Positions 44,902 to 56,184 of a stretch of 64,000 nt of DNA are shown one piece after another. Within the stretch, counting starts at the first letter, position 1. Each line of letters opens with the position of its first letter. The stretch is from Selaginella moellendorffii (Eukaryota > Streptophyta > Lycopodiopsida > Selaginellales > Selaginellaceae): the NCBI RefSeq assembly GCF_000143415.4, contig NW_003314344.1, positions 388,367 through 452,366 on the forward strand, read 5' to 3'. Position numbers and translations under genes: made by a program. The notes under the pieces are model-generated. The model searched no databases. It had not been told where the DNA came from and saw only the letters and a program-made list of their open reading frames with translations.

Positions 44902-47900
44902 TTACGAATCGATGCTTTCAAGAGATGTCAAGGCTTTGTCGAGATGATTCAGCAACGCAAGGCCAAATAAAGTGTCCTCGCAGCAGATCGTAAGCGTGCC
45001 ATGCACAGCATCCGGTTCCAAGGCCACGGAGATTAGACATAACAGTGACCCTGTGAGAGTTTCCGCGCCAAAAAGAAGAACCACGTCTTCGGCGTCTCGC
45101 GAGCCTATGAATGAGACCCTGGCAGCTGCGACTATTCTTTTGCAACACTGTCCCGGAGAAATTCCGTGAAGATAAATTCTGCAGCACCAGAACAAGACTA
45201 AGTTTCGGCAAGCTAGACTAAGAGAGAGCTCACCTCCGAGAAGACCTGTGCATCCCAGCAATTCGGGCTTCAGCAGCCAAAAACACGCTTATACTCATCT
45301 TCCGAGGACGCAAAAGAACGCCTGGTTCTGGCGATATCTTGATAGGGAACTTGTTTGAGTTGCAGTGCAGGCACACCTTGACGATACTTAGGTTGTGCCG
45401 AAAATCAACATGCGCATTGAGTTCCGTTTTCTCCCCTGGCTCGAGAGCAACTGCTTCCGGTGGTATGATTCTCGCTGTGCCACTCTCGAAAGCAGTCTGG
45501 CGTCTGAGAGAAAAGAGAGCAAATTAGACAAGCCAAGAAAAAAGAACAGCTGCGTACCCTGCAGTTTCTCCATCGTTGATTTCTATCCCATGCATTGGTT
45601 CCGACGATTTGTTGTGAAGGAAGAGCCTCACACACACCATGCTGGACGAAAATATGGAAGGACCTCTCATAAAGCCGTAGTGAACTTCCAGTCCGTCTCC
45701 GTTTGTGAAGTCAAGAGCCAGCACCTTTTTCACTTCAGAGTTGGAGCTTTTATCGAAGTCCTCTGGCGAATTGGAAGGTTCTTCAGGTCCAAGCCACGAC
45801 TCAAGATCCACAGACGGGGACAGGTCCTCAGGCGAAGCGTCTCTCTTCAGCAGTTCCGTGTCAGACAGCGAAATTAAATCTGCTTTCTCCTTCGCTGTGT
45901 TCCCGTCGGCGTCACTTATAACAGCAAGATCGTCATCTGTATAGTTCCCGTCATCCTCAGATTCAAAGCTTTCACTACCCGAGTCCGTAGATTCACTCTG
46001 GCTTTGAAGTTCGGGTTGTCTTTCGGGTAAAGTTGGGCTGGAAGGACTCAAATCCGTGTATCTTTCGCGTGGAAGAGGTCTGTATCCAGGAGACTTGTGT
46101 TGAACCATATGAGACATCGATCCTGGTAGGAATGTGGACGGCTGTAAACTCAACGAAGGTAATACTGGTACCGACTTCTGGCGAAGAAACATGGAGTTGG
46201 CAGCTTTGGATAGTACACCTGGATCAAGTTTTGACTGATCAATGTTGAGTAAAATAGCGTCGATAATCTCCGGAAGACGTGGATCTGCGTCATATGACGA
46301 ATGGTGCTTGATAGCGTCTAAATGGCCAGCCAAGAGAACTCGTAAAATCCAGGCTCGATCTCGTACGTCATAGTTTAAATCACAGGCGGCAAGATCCAGA
46401 ATATACTGAAGAATTAACAGGACAGTCTTCAAAGACGAGCACCGTTGAGAAGATGAAATGATCTGGATCATTTTTTCTGTAAGATAGAGATCAGCAGCAA
46501 AGAAGCTTACCTTCGCAAGGCAGTTCAAAACTTGAAGCTTAGTTCCATTGGACTCGTTTGCAAACGTTTTGGCTAGATACCGCAGGGCCACAGGGATTCC
46601 TTCAGCAAGTGCAGGACGAGCAATCGCTTGTTCACCAATCATCCAAATGACGACTTCACGTGCCGTTGGCTCTAAAATGTGGTTTAAGTTGCGTAAAAGA
46701 TGAAGAATTACCTGCAAGACAAGATTAAAGTTCAGTACTCCAGCACTTACACAACAACATAAAGAAACCTGGTCCTGCTCTGCTGGGTGCTTCTGCATAA
46801 TAGCTCTTAGCGACGAAACCGCTTGAACCACCACTCTTCCCCTCCCCGGACTATATTGTTCGCGTCCAGAGTCTCCAACCTTTGGTTCAGCATCATTTGC
46901 ATTGTGGAGCGAATCGTCGTCACGGGAAGACCGAGAAACAACTAGCTTGAGAAGACCCTTGGTGCATATAGCCACTGTGGAAGACAGTCGAAGCGCACAC
47001 CGGCCAATCGAGTTTACTGCGTCTGCTGCCAGCTGAGAGTTTGGGTTTCGTATATAGGCCTGTGATGAAGTAGCAAGTAAGCAAAGGAAAACATTTGTCT
47101 TGCTTACCTCCAATTCTTGAAGAATTTGCGTGGCGGACAAATCTGACACTATGTTTGTTAGTATGTCCAGCTTCAGAGCTTGAATAGCTTGAGAGTCAGA
47201 AGAACATATGAAAAAATCTTCAAAATATGCCTCGAACAAACTTGGCTCACACTTCGAGAAAGAAAGTATATTTGCAAGCACCTGAAACAGAAGGCTTAGA
47301 TCAAAAGCTGAAGTAACTGCCAAATTCTCACCACATGCCGTGCATCAAGCGACGAACGAAGTAAAAACAGTAATGGCTTGACAATGTTGCTGAGTTCATT
47401 GCCCGGAGAAAAATACCAATGGATCACTGCCGCCTGTAATACGACCGCACTATTTTGGCTCCGTAGCAGAGAAAGCGTAGACGATAGCATGAGCCTCACT
47501 TCCCACCTCTCATCCGGAAACGAGGATCTCGTGTCAGCTTTGTAAAAGTCGCCACCATTTTCTTCGTGTGCTTGCTGTAAACATGAGAATTCTACGTTCA
47601 CGGAGCTGAAATCTCTAACAACGCCATACTTTGCCACGATATACCGCATCAGGATGTCCATAAGAGAAATCTGTCCCCATTCATCAGCCTCGTAAAGTAG
47701 TCCACACAGCTTCCTGAAGCTGGAGCTCAATAAGGAATAACGCTCCGGGCAAACAGAGATAAAAGCCTGCGCTGCGGCTCCAGCTACGCCCGGATAATTG
47801 TCGTTCAGCAAGATGGACACAAGCTGAAAAAGATCCTGTTACTAATCCAACAGACAACGAACTGGAAACAACCGTACCTGTACAAGCTCGTCGAAATGTT

Positions 47901-48556
47901 GTTCGTCACCCATGGAATGAATCTTGGAAACCGCATTCGCAGCACACCTCCGAACGTAAGGAGAAGGATCTCTGGCACACTTGTTTGCAGCCATGATAAC
48001 GAGAGGGCCAACTGCGCGGACCTTGATCCCGGACATCGCTCGCAAGGCCCAAGCACGAACCAGAGGATTGATATCGGATAGATCTCTTTGGAAACTGTTG
48101 ATAGAAAGCAACGCCTCGTCTGGTCGTCTACAAAGAAGAAGAAAGATGTATCGCGTTGGAGAATTTTTTTTCCTGGAAACTGGAGAAGTTCTAGCATTAC
48201 TTATCAGCGTAGTGGACGAGGTAGATGTAAACGAGCTTCTTCACTTCCAGAGACTGTGAAGCAACGCCCTTGACAACCTGTGAAAAAAAAAGGAATTTGT
48301 GAAGGAAGGGACGATAGAAGAAGCTAATCATCTATGAAGAGAAATTTACCTGTGGGAAGAATGTGGAAACGTCCTGCCCCTGTGCCATGAGCGCGATGAG
48401 GCGCTTCAATCCCTGGGCTTTGTCCGCGTCGTAGCGACTGTCGAGCAGCGTAGGAATGTCCGCGTCCTGGGGATCGTCGTAGATCGCAGCATCCGTGCCG
48501 ACGCCGCTGACGAGAGCGGACATTTTGGAGATCGAAGACGCCGTGGACGAGAACAT
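44902..48556 (-). CDS. AP3B: AP-3 adaptor complex subunit beta
   Basis: Nine exons, minus strand: 48556-48350, 48277-48201, 48127-47878, 47823-47332, 47281-47108, 47059-46769, 46711-45558, 45503-45234, 45178-44902. They total 3192 nt (1063 residues) in one frame. The protein is the large subunit of AP-3, which sorts cargo from Golgi/endosome to the vacuole. Seen: N-terminal adaptin solenoid with SLEVKKLVYIYLVHYAD and NPLVRAWALRAMSGI (about 75-125), helical repeats to about 650, an acidic Ser-rich hinge (about 730-760), and a C-terminal appendage ending CCEDTLFGLALLNHL, as in plant AP-3 beta. A telo-box (AAACCCTAA, 48594-48602) lies just upstream. It looks intact. Scraps of it occur at 26674 and 54594. 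Confidence 0.9.
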
Positions 48557-48671
48557 TGCCGCTGCCGCTGCTCCCTGGAAACCCTGCTCTGATAAACCCT
48601 AAGAATCACTGCGATTTCACCCTGCCGATTCTCAAGGATTGGAGCGAGCTGGTATTGATCGAAATTTCGCG

Positions 48672-48906
48672 TTACCTGTCCGGGAATGGAGCGCTGGCCC
48701 TGAGAACGGGTTTCTTAGGTTTCTTCCGCAAGCCGCAAATCTCTTGGACAAGAGGAATGTGAACGAGCAGCAGCTTCCACGCCACGAACCATCCTGAAAG
48801 AGATTGGGGTAATGGATCGATCCAAATGTAATGGCGAATTACCGAGAGCTATGCAGGAGAAGACCAGCGCGATGGCCAACGCATAGCGGATCGCGAAGTC
48901 GAGCAT
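48672..48906 (-). CDS. Small membrane protein, 61 residues
   Basis: Exons 48906-48843 and 48793-48672 around a 49-bp intron give 61 residues. There is one N-terminal hydrophobic helix (LDFAIRYALAIALVFSCIAL) and a second hydrophobic stretch (WFVAWKLLLVHIPLV), followed by a basic tail EICGLRKKPKKP. It looks like a small, conserved-type plant membrane protein. I do not recognise the family. The splice is supported by the clear GTAATT/TTTCAG sites and an uninterrupted second exon. It stops 116 bp before the AP-3 start on the same strand. Confidence 0.55.
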
Positions 48907-49385
48907 CGCGCCAGAGGAATTTTAGTTGCAATGCCCTAGAAGGATATTAGGGCTTATACGGTAATCATATATTATTTAATTGTTAAGTAAATTTTAGTCA
49001 ATGGTCTTAGTCAATGAAGGTCAACAGACTTGAAAGTTAACACCAAAACGTCTTGATGCTAGTTCTTGGAGGCCACGATTCCTCGCCACGGAGAACTTAG
49101 ACAAGGATTTGGAACGATTAGAACTTTCAGTCGCTCATACTCGTTCTAATGGGGTCAAAAACGTCATCTCACCACGTTGCAAAAAGGCCTCGTCCGTTAT
49201 AGCGAAGTCAAGCAAGACTGCACACCATTTTGGTCTATTAGCATCCCAACGTGTAGTTCAGAGAGGTCAGTCACGTCAAGGACCACGCGTTGTGAAATGT
49301 AAGGACGCTTTTGCCTATAAATTCCAACACTTCCATTCCAGCTTATCATAACAAACAACATTCTAAGATCCAATCAAAACTTAGA
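48907..49385. promoter_or_regulatory. Intergenic, promoters of two diverging genes
   Basis: About 480 bp between the small membrane protein (minus) and the cysteine-rich protein (plus). CCTATAAATTCC at 49313-49324 is a good TATA box about 65 bp before the ATG of the plus gene. Confidence 0.45.
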
Positions 49386-49760
49386 ATGATGAGGACGATG
49401 AAGGTGATGAGCTGCTTGTGGATCCTGGCGTTGCTGCTTGGCTGCTCGGATGCAGGCACCGTTTTGCTCAAGGATGGGGAGCTATCGAGCGCGTGTGGGA
49501 GGAGCTCGTGCCAGATTCCAGTGTGTGGGATATCGGTGGAGGGAGTTCACGGCTGCACGGGAGGCCAGACCACTCCCGTGCACTGCGGGAAATCGAAGAA
49601 GTTCCAGGAGTTTAAGGAAGTTTGCAAGGGCGGGAGGCTAAGCATCGACTGGCGGATCGAGCCTCTGAGGCTCCAGTTCAGAAACGATGCTGGGGACTTT
49701 GAGGAGTGTGTGCTCCAGCGCAATTTCAAGAATGCCGACTATGGGTGTGATATGGCATAG
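49386..49760 (+). CDS. Small secreted protein with eight cysteines
   Basis: 124 residues. A signal peptide is clear (MMRTMKVMSCLWILALLLGC, cleavage probably near SDAG). The mature part has eight Cys in the pattern ACGRSSCQIPVCG, GCTG, HCGK, VCKGG, EECV, YGCD, enough for four disulfide bonds. I do not recognise the family; it could be a lineage-specific apoplastic or defence-type peptide. It is intronless. The MM start is chosen because it gives a textbook signal peptide; an upstream in-frame ATG at 49311 would bury it. A decayed copy lies at 26716-27070. Confidence 0.7.
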   Translation: MMRTMKVMSCLWILALLLGCSDAGTVLLKDGELSSACGRSSCQIPVCGISVEGVHGCTGGQTTPVHCGKSKKFQEFKEVCKGGRLSIDWRIEPLRLQFRNDAGDFEECVLQRNFKNADYGCDMA

Positions 49761-50869
49761 ACGATTGTCTTGTAACTTCCTATAATAACTTGGAGCTGGA
49801 TGTTGGTTCTCAAGGATAAAAGTGGCGTGAGTAATTTAAGAACAATGTCTTCTAAATCAAAATTCAAACCAGCTATCATCTCAAAGGAAAAAGTTTGTTG
49901 TACTTTTCTGCTCTATTCTATTTTACTTTAAAAGAAAAGTTATTATAAAAGTATCTTTGTCAAAAAAATAAACATATAGGCCAAATTTACCATACCTTTC
50001 CTCATGACACTGCCAGGAACTCAGAAATTTTTTTTATCTAGATGGAATGAGAAGGAAATTGTTGGTGTAAATTATAAAATAATAATAATGTTTTATTATT
50101 CCTGCATTTACAGCCCTAAAAAGCAACATAGTTGTTGCTGTAGAAAACCAAACTTTATCTAACACCCACTGCTTAAGCTCAGAACAACTTAAACTATAAA
50201 TTCTTCTTACATTCTTAAAATTTTAACACTCTAAATAGTGTTAATCAATAATCGTCATGCAAATCCAGCATCAGTGCTCCTGACCAACTTGTATGATTCT
50301 AGCACCTAACAAGCTTGCTGCAAACCATGGATCTATTTATCATATGGGATTATTGATTCTTTCATATCTGCCAACTAATTTATAAAGTTCCTCATGGGCA
50401 AATTTTCTTCTACCAACCCACCCCCCATCATTGCAAGCTGATTTTAATTATAATTTCCATAAAATTTCACCACTTTGAGCACAAAGCCAATTTTGCTTTC
50501 AAGAAGTAAAATGTTGGACATTGATATCGATATTGGGGCATCTCCAAAGCCCCAACTCTAGCATGCTTAAGACACGCCAAATCATGCTATCTATCTATAT
50601 ATTCCTTCCTGGCTGTATGTGTAAACTTAAGCTACATCTTGTCTTCCTCCTGATCACGGCTCCTTTCTTGGCTGTATGTGCAAACTATCAATCAATAAAT
50701 AAATTTGTTTAATTAATAAAATGGAGATGATAAATTTTAAAAAAATTACACGTTTTAGATTCAATATATACATCTATGTGGAATAGATATTCCCAGGATG
50801 CATGAATATTCTAATATATGTTTCATTTGTTGTGGTTATTTTCTATGTTAATGTATTTTATCTATATTT
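49761..50869. other. AT-rich intergenic
   Basis: No gene seen. Includes a direct repeat of CTTGGCTGTATGTGYAAACT (50611-50629, 50674-50691). Confidence 0.4.
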
Positions 50870-51089
50870 TTTATTATTATTATGTTCTTTTAGTAAGTTA
50901 ATCATTTCTTTCACTTCTAGATATGTATTTTATTTCTTGAGAGCTCATTGACTTTTCTTTTAAAAAATTATTTCTATACATGTGAGGTCCAAATATTCCA
51001 TGCACTCACATAGAGTATTTTTTTCTTTTATTTAAAGTGTTAACGTGCATTAATAGTAAAAACATTTCTTGTAAAAGCTTTTGGAAAAT

Positions 51090-51185
51090 TCCAGGGAAGC
51101 CTCGATGTTTCCTTGGTTATGGCCTGAAGCTATGCAATGTCCGCCCGTTCTAGATAATGAAAACTTACAAGCACAGTTTATGTGA
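51090..51185 (-). pseudogene. P450 scrap upstream of the plastid-protein gene (copy A)
   Basis: TTTCCTTGGTTATGGCCT and AACTTACAAGCACAGT match parts of the P450 second exon and intron border at 52740 and 52970, joined with the middle missing. The same position in copy B (54960-55060) keeps a different selection of P450 pieces. Confidence 0.6.
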
Positions 51186-51330
51186 AGAACATTGGTTGGT
51201 CCTGCATTGATCCAAGATCCCAAGACCATGTAAATGCTGGAGGCGGGAAAGAGAACGCGTGTCCGCTTTACAAGCCAGTCCGATTCTTTCAAAGTTGGTC
51301 ATCTTCTTTTTTCGTTTTTTCTTGTTGCTA

Positions 51331-52015
51331 ATGGCGGCAGCTTCGGTCGCAGCAACAAAGGGGAGTTTTCTTGGCAGATCGATCAAGCAGCAGCAGTGGG
51401 AAGTTAATCACAGCCCCCACAAAAAAGTTAGTATAGTTCTTCTGGCACAGGATAGAAAGGATGAAACTCCTCCCGGCGAGGGGAGTGAACAGAAGCAGGA
51501 GAAGACATCACTTCTGACTAGCATCACCGACGCGCTGGATTTCTCTCAGGCAAGGTCGGAGAGGGACGCTGATTTGATCGACGAGGCTCGTCAGGCTACA
51601 AAGTCGGGCGAGAAAATGTCCCGAGAGCAAGTACGAAAAAACATCTTTGAGAAAAAACATCCAACGCGTGCAAATTTCTCATCTCTCCCTTCTTGACTTT
51701 TGCAGTACGCAGCTCTGAGGCGGAAGATCGGTGGCACCTACAAGGATTTCTTCAAAGAATCAATCGATGGTATTTACAAGTCTCTTTCTTATTTTCGGGT
51801 CTTTTCATTTTCGTCCTCATGCCAAGATATTGCGTGATCAATCAGTGAAGGGTGCGTACGTTGAAACTGGATGGGTGGACAAGCGATGCAAAGTTTGTGG
51901 CAAGGACACATCGAAAGAGCCACGCTCCAAAGATAAGCTCGGGAGGTACGCTCACGTAGAGTGCTTGGAATCAAACTCTTCCACTAGTTTCTTTGGTCGC
52001 CTATTTGGGAGGTGA
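51331..52015 (+). CDS. Plastid-type protein with C-terminal CxxC motif, function unknown
   Basis: Exons 51331-51630, 51706-51769 and 51846-52015 give 177 residues. The Ala/Ser/Lys-rich start (MAAASVAATKGSFLGRS) suggests a chloroplast transit peptide. The conserved-looking part is LDFSQARSERDADLIDEARQ, YAALRRKIGGTYKDFFKESI, GAYVETGWVDKRCKVCGKDT and KLGRYAHVECLE; the CxxC plus later His/Cys could bind a metal. I recall similar small plastid proteins in land plants but not a function. The start is the ATG after which the transit-like region begins; an in-frame ATG at 51259 would add a hydrophobic stretch. Splice sites are confirmed by the uninverted parts of the second copy. Confidence 0.72.
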
Positions 52016-52292
52016 CCATTTCATGTAATATCTTTCTATTTCCACTTCCACCATCTAAAATAGAATAAATTTTTACCTCCTGGATAGATGTTTTGGAACC
52101 ATTGTCCAGGTTACTTTTCTTCCACATGAATTGATACATTGTTTTATTGATCAGTTGTATCATTGAAAGGCTAGAAAACCAAATGGTTGAATTATGATAG
52201 TTCTTCGAGCGTCACACCCGAAATTATGATAGTTTTCCTGGAGAGGAAGCAAACTTTATATGGAAGAAACAAGCTGGTATGGACCAATGTTT
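52016..52292. other. Spacer between convergent genes
   Basis: No gene; shared 3' flank of the plastid-protein gene and the P450. The corresponding spacer of copy B is 55890-56184. Confidence 0.4.
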
Positions 52293-53856
52293 CTAGTAAA
52301 CGTGAGAATCCAGCCTGGGGATTGGGATAGCTACAAGAGGTTGACTCTTTTGACAAACTAGTCCAAATGTTTGATCCATGTTCAGCTTTGCCGGATCATC
52401 AAGATCTCCATCCAGCTTCCAGTCAAATCCTTGAACGAGCGTTGCAATACCCATCTGGACAGCATCAAATCCAAGCTTTGCACCGGGACAAACTCTCCTC
52501 CCTGTTCCAAACGGAAGTAAGTTGAAATTTTGGCCAAAGACATCGATGTCTGGCAAGTCGATAAAACGCTGCGGCCGAAACTCAAGAGGATCTTTCCAAA
52601 ACCTCTCATCCAGACCAATCGAGTAGCTGCTGATATAGATCACAGTCCCGTTCGGGAGGGTGTAGCCATCGAGCTCTATTGGGCCTCCTTGGACGATCTT
52701 GGGAAGACCTAGTGGAACCACTGACCGGAGCCTCATTGTTTCCTTGGCTATGGCCTCGACGTATGGAAGCTTTGCGATGTCGGACTCATCCACAAGTTTT
52801 TTTTTTCCGACAATTGTATCAATCTGGCTCTGAACTCTTGAGAATTCGGCTGGATGCCGGAGAAGCTCGGCCATGGCCCATTCCAGCGAGAGAGCCGAAG
52901 TATCCACAGCACCCATCAACACATCCTGTGGGATTCATCCCAGCATTAAAGAACAAATTTGACCAAGAGAAACTTACAAGCAAAAGTGTGATTTTGGTGG
53001 TGTCAGAGAGCTTCTCTCCCATGGAGATGAGCACGTCGATGAAAGACATGGGCTCCTCGCTGGTGAAAACCGGAGGATCCACTAGTCGGTCTCGTAAGAT
53101 CCCCAAGAGGTGCCAGTTTACCTGGTTCATCAGCTGCTTGTATTTCTTCTCCAGGCCTTGGACGTCCAGCCAGCGAATTCCAGGGATGTAATCGCTCACA
53201 TTGAAGATCCCAGCCAGCCTAACCATCTCCACGACTGTTTGCACGAACTCGTCGACATTCGCAGTGTTCTTGTAGTGTCCACAGAAGTGCTTCCCGAATA
53301 GCATGTAAGTTATCACGTTCATGTTCATGATGTGGAGCTTTTGCCGCAGGAGGACCGGATTTCCTCGGTCGTCACTGAGAGATCGAGCGAGACGGCGCTG
53401 CTCCTCGCGACGGATTCCATCGTAACTTTTGAGCTTGGTCGGCGAGAGCAAGTGAGTGTTGATGAGCTTCCTGTAGAGCTTCACTTCCGGAGTGTATTGG
53501 CTGAAAACTAGACCACTGTAGTCGTTGCCAAAGTATTTCCCGCAGATCAGTGGAGCTCTGGAGGCAAACTCGAGACCATGGCGCTTGAAAATCTCTCTGG
53601 CAGCTCTCTCGGAGCTGATTATGACTGTGGACACGCTGCCGAGCTTCAAGTGCATCACATCGCCATATCTCTTGGAGAGTTTGTGGAGTGAAATGTGAGG
53701 GAGCGAGCCGAGCTTGTGGAGACAGCCAATGACTGGCAAGTTGAGTGGTCCTGGAGGGAGATTTCCTGGAGGATTTCTTCTTCTAGTAGAAGAGCACCAG
53801 AGAGCTGCAGCAAGCAGCACTAAGGCACTCAAACTTGGGAGGGAGAGAAGATCCAT
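52293..53856 (-). CDS. Cytochrome P450, CYP71 clan, tandem copy A
   Basis: Exons 53856-52978 and 52925-52293, with a 52-bp intron, give 503 residues. The N-terminal anchor (MDLLSLPSLSALVLLAAALW) starts at 53856; an ATG at 54021 in the same frame would put 55 odd residues before it and is less likely. All P450 landmarks are intact: LPPGPLNLP hinge, GAVDTSA I-helix, KETMRL, PQRF and FGTGRRVCPGAKLG. The protein is over 90 percent identical by eye to the copy at 56185 and less so to the one at 28606. The substrate is unknown. ER membrane protein by family. Confidence 0.9.
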
Positions 53857-54021
53857 GAATGGAAGGCAAAACACAGCAGTGATAAGTCGTACACTAAATG
53901 GGAATGGGAATGAGGTCTTGCTTTTGCTTGACTTTGTCTCATCCCAGTAACAATATGGAGGCAGCGAGCCAATGTGTTGTCTTAGAAGTCGTGTTTGAGT
54001 TAAGGTTTTAAAGGACGGCAT

Positions 54022-54593
54022 CTCAGGTTTAATGCCCTGTGTATGGTTAGCAGCAACATTGGTTTGGTATTCTAATTTTACTTTAGATTTATTCTTTTTC
54101 TTTGAAGTTTGTGTTTTTAGTTAATAGAAGTGTGTATTTTTAGAGGTATCAACATTGTCCTTGTTTAAGAATGTTGTTGATGTTTAAGTGGATAAACCAA
54201 TCTAGAAGATCAAATTAAGCTAACACAATAACACATCATAGCATATCTAAAGTCTTAACTTTTAAATCAATGTCATTATCAATTACTCTTTATATCAAAC
54301 ATCACAAAACCTTTTTTTTTTTTTGTTCAATTCTATGTTTTTATTTGGGTGCTAAAACATAAAACATGTAATATAATGGTAGAGTTATGCTACAGAAGAA
54401 TAAAATAGCATTACACTATGAGAAAATAATGTTTATGAGCTTGAGTGGATTTTTCAGTTTAATAACTTTGATAATGAGATAATGATTTCATCAAGATGTG
54501 TTATTCTTTTTTTTTTGCCCTATTATGTTTTATGTTTATATTTTTTGAATCATTTTCAAACCATTTACTCTTTTATGTGTGTTATACCAAGTG
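54022..54593. promoter_or_regulatory. Upstream flank of P450 copy A
   Basis: AT-rich, aligns with 57900-58850 with many indels. It should contain the promoter of copy A; no distinct box is seen. Confidence 0.35.
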
Positions 54594-54769
54594 TCATAGT
54601 TTAAATCATACGCGGCAAGATCCAGAATATACTGAAGACTTAACAGAACAGTCTTCGAAGATGAGCACCGTTGAGAAGATGAAATGATCTGGATCATTTT
54701 TTCTGTACGATAGAGAGCAGCAGCAAAGAAGCTTCAGCAAGTGCAGGACTAACAATTGCGTTTTTATTA
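54594..54769 (-). pseudogene. AP-3 beta gene fragment at the duplication junction
   Basis: Aligns with 46366-46625, within exon 7 of AP-3 beta, with about 90 bp deleted inside and scattered changes. Includes GATGAAATGATCTGGATCAT. It lies exactly between the right end of copy A and the left end of copy B. Confidence 0.85.
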
Positions 54770-54954
54770 TTATGTTGTTTCAGTATGTTAAGTACAATAA
54801 TTTCTTTCACTTCTACTCTATCATAAAAAATAGATATGTATTTTATTTCTTGAGAGCTCATTGAATTTTCTTAACATGTTATTTCTATAGAGTGTTTTTT
54901 TCTTTTGTTTAGCGTTAATGTGCATTAATAGTAAACTTCTTAAAAGCTTTTGGA

Positions 54955-55060
54955 ATATTCCAGGGAGGCCGAGCAATGTCCATTGCCAACAACTCTTGAG
55001 AACTCCAGAAGAAGCTTGGCCATGGCCCGTTCTAGATAAGGAAAACTTACAAGCACAGTT
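54955..55060 (-). pseudogene. P450 scrap upstream of copy B plastid gene
   Basis: TTGAGAACTCCAGAAGAAGC and GCTTGGCCATGGCCCGTTC match the start of the P450 second exon (52830-52885). The composition differs from the scrap in copy A. Confidence 0.55.
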
Positions 55061-55210
55061 TATGTGAAGAACATTGTTTGGTCCTGCATTGATCCAAGAT
55101 CCCAAGACCATGTAAATGCTGGAGGCGGGAAAGAGAACGCGTGTCCGCTTTACAAGCCAGTCCGATTCTTTCAAAGTTGGTCATCTTCTTTTTTCGTTTT
55201 TTCTTGTTTA

Positions 55211-55880
55211 ATGGCGGCAGCTTCGGTTGCAGCAACAAAGGGGAGTTTTCTTGGCAGATCGATCAAGCAGCAGCAGTGGGAAGTTAATCACAGCCCCCAC
55301 AAAAAAGTTAGTATATTTCTTCTGGCACAGGATAGAAAGGATGAAACTCCTCCCGGCGAGGGGAGTGCATCGCTTCTGACTAGCATCAATCTTCCGCCTC
55401 AGAGCTGCGTACTACAAAAGTCAAGAAGGGAGATGAGAAATTCGCACGAGTTGGATGTTCTTTTTCAAAGACGTGGTACTTGCTCTCGGGACATTTTCTC
55501 GCCCGACTCTGTAGCCTGACGAGCCTCGTCAATCAAATCAGCGTCCCTCGCCGACCTTGCCTGAGAGAAATCCAGCGTGTCGGCGGTGGCACCTACAAGG
55601 ATTTCTTCAAAGAATCAATCGATGGTATTTACAAGTCTTTTGAGTGTTTTTTTCTCCTAGGCTGTTTTCTTTTTCGTCCTCATTTTTCTCAATGCCAAGA
55701 TGTTGGGTGACCAATCAGTGAAGGGTGCGTACGTTGAAACTGGATGGGTGGACAGGCGATGCAAAGCTTGTGGCAAAGACACATCGAAAGAACCACTCTC
55801 CAAAGATAAACTCGGGAGGTACGCTCACGTAGGGAATCGAACTCTTCCACGAGTTTCTTTGGTCGCTCTTCGGGAGGTGA
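55211..55880 (+). pseudogene. Second copy of the plastid-type gene, broken by an inversion
   Basis: The first 57 codons match 51331 closely. Then about 55388-55583 is the reverse complement of about 51528-51728 (rest of exon 1, intron 1, start of exon 2). After that the match resumes in direct orientation to the end. Codons for EQKQEKT are also missing before the break, and the C-terminal end is frameshifted (GNRTLPRVSL). It cannot make the protein. Confidence 0.88.
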
Positions 55881-55894
55881 TCACTTTCATGTAA

Positions 55895-56184
55895 TATCTT
55901 TCTATTTCCACTTCCACCATTTCTAGAAAATCTCCAGCCTCCAAGATCAGTTGTGGAGGTAAGAGTTTATACGGTTTGGAACTATTGTATAGATTACTCT
56001 TCTTCCACATGGTCCATGTGAATTGATACATTGTTATATTGATCAGTTGTATCATTGAAAGGCTAGAAAACCAAATGGTTGAATTATGATAGTTCCTCGA
56101 TCGTCACACACGAAATTATGATAGTTTTCCTGGAGAGGAAGCAAACTTTATGGAAGAAACAATAGCTGGTATGAGCTAATGTTT
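55895..56184. other. Spacer, copy B
   Basis: No gene; counterpart of 52016-52292. Confidence 0.4.
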
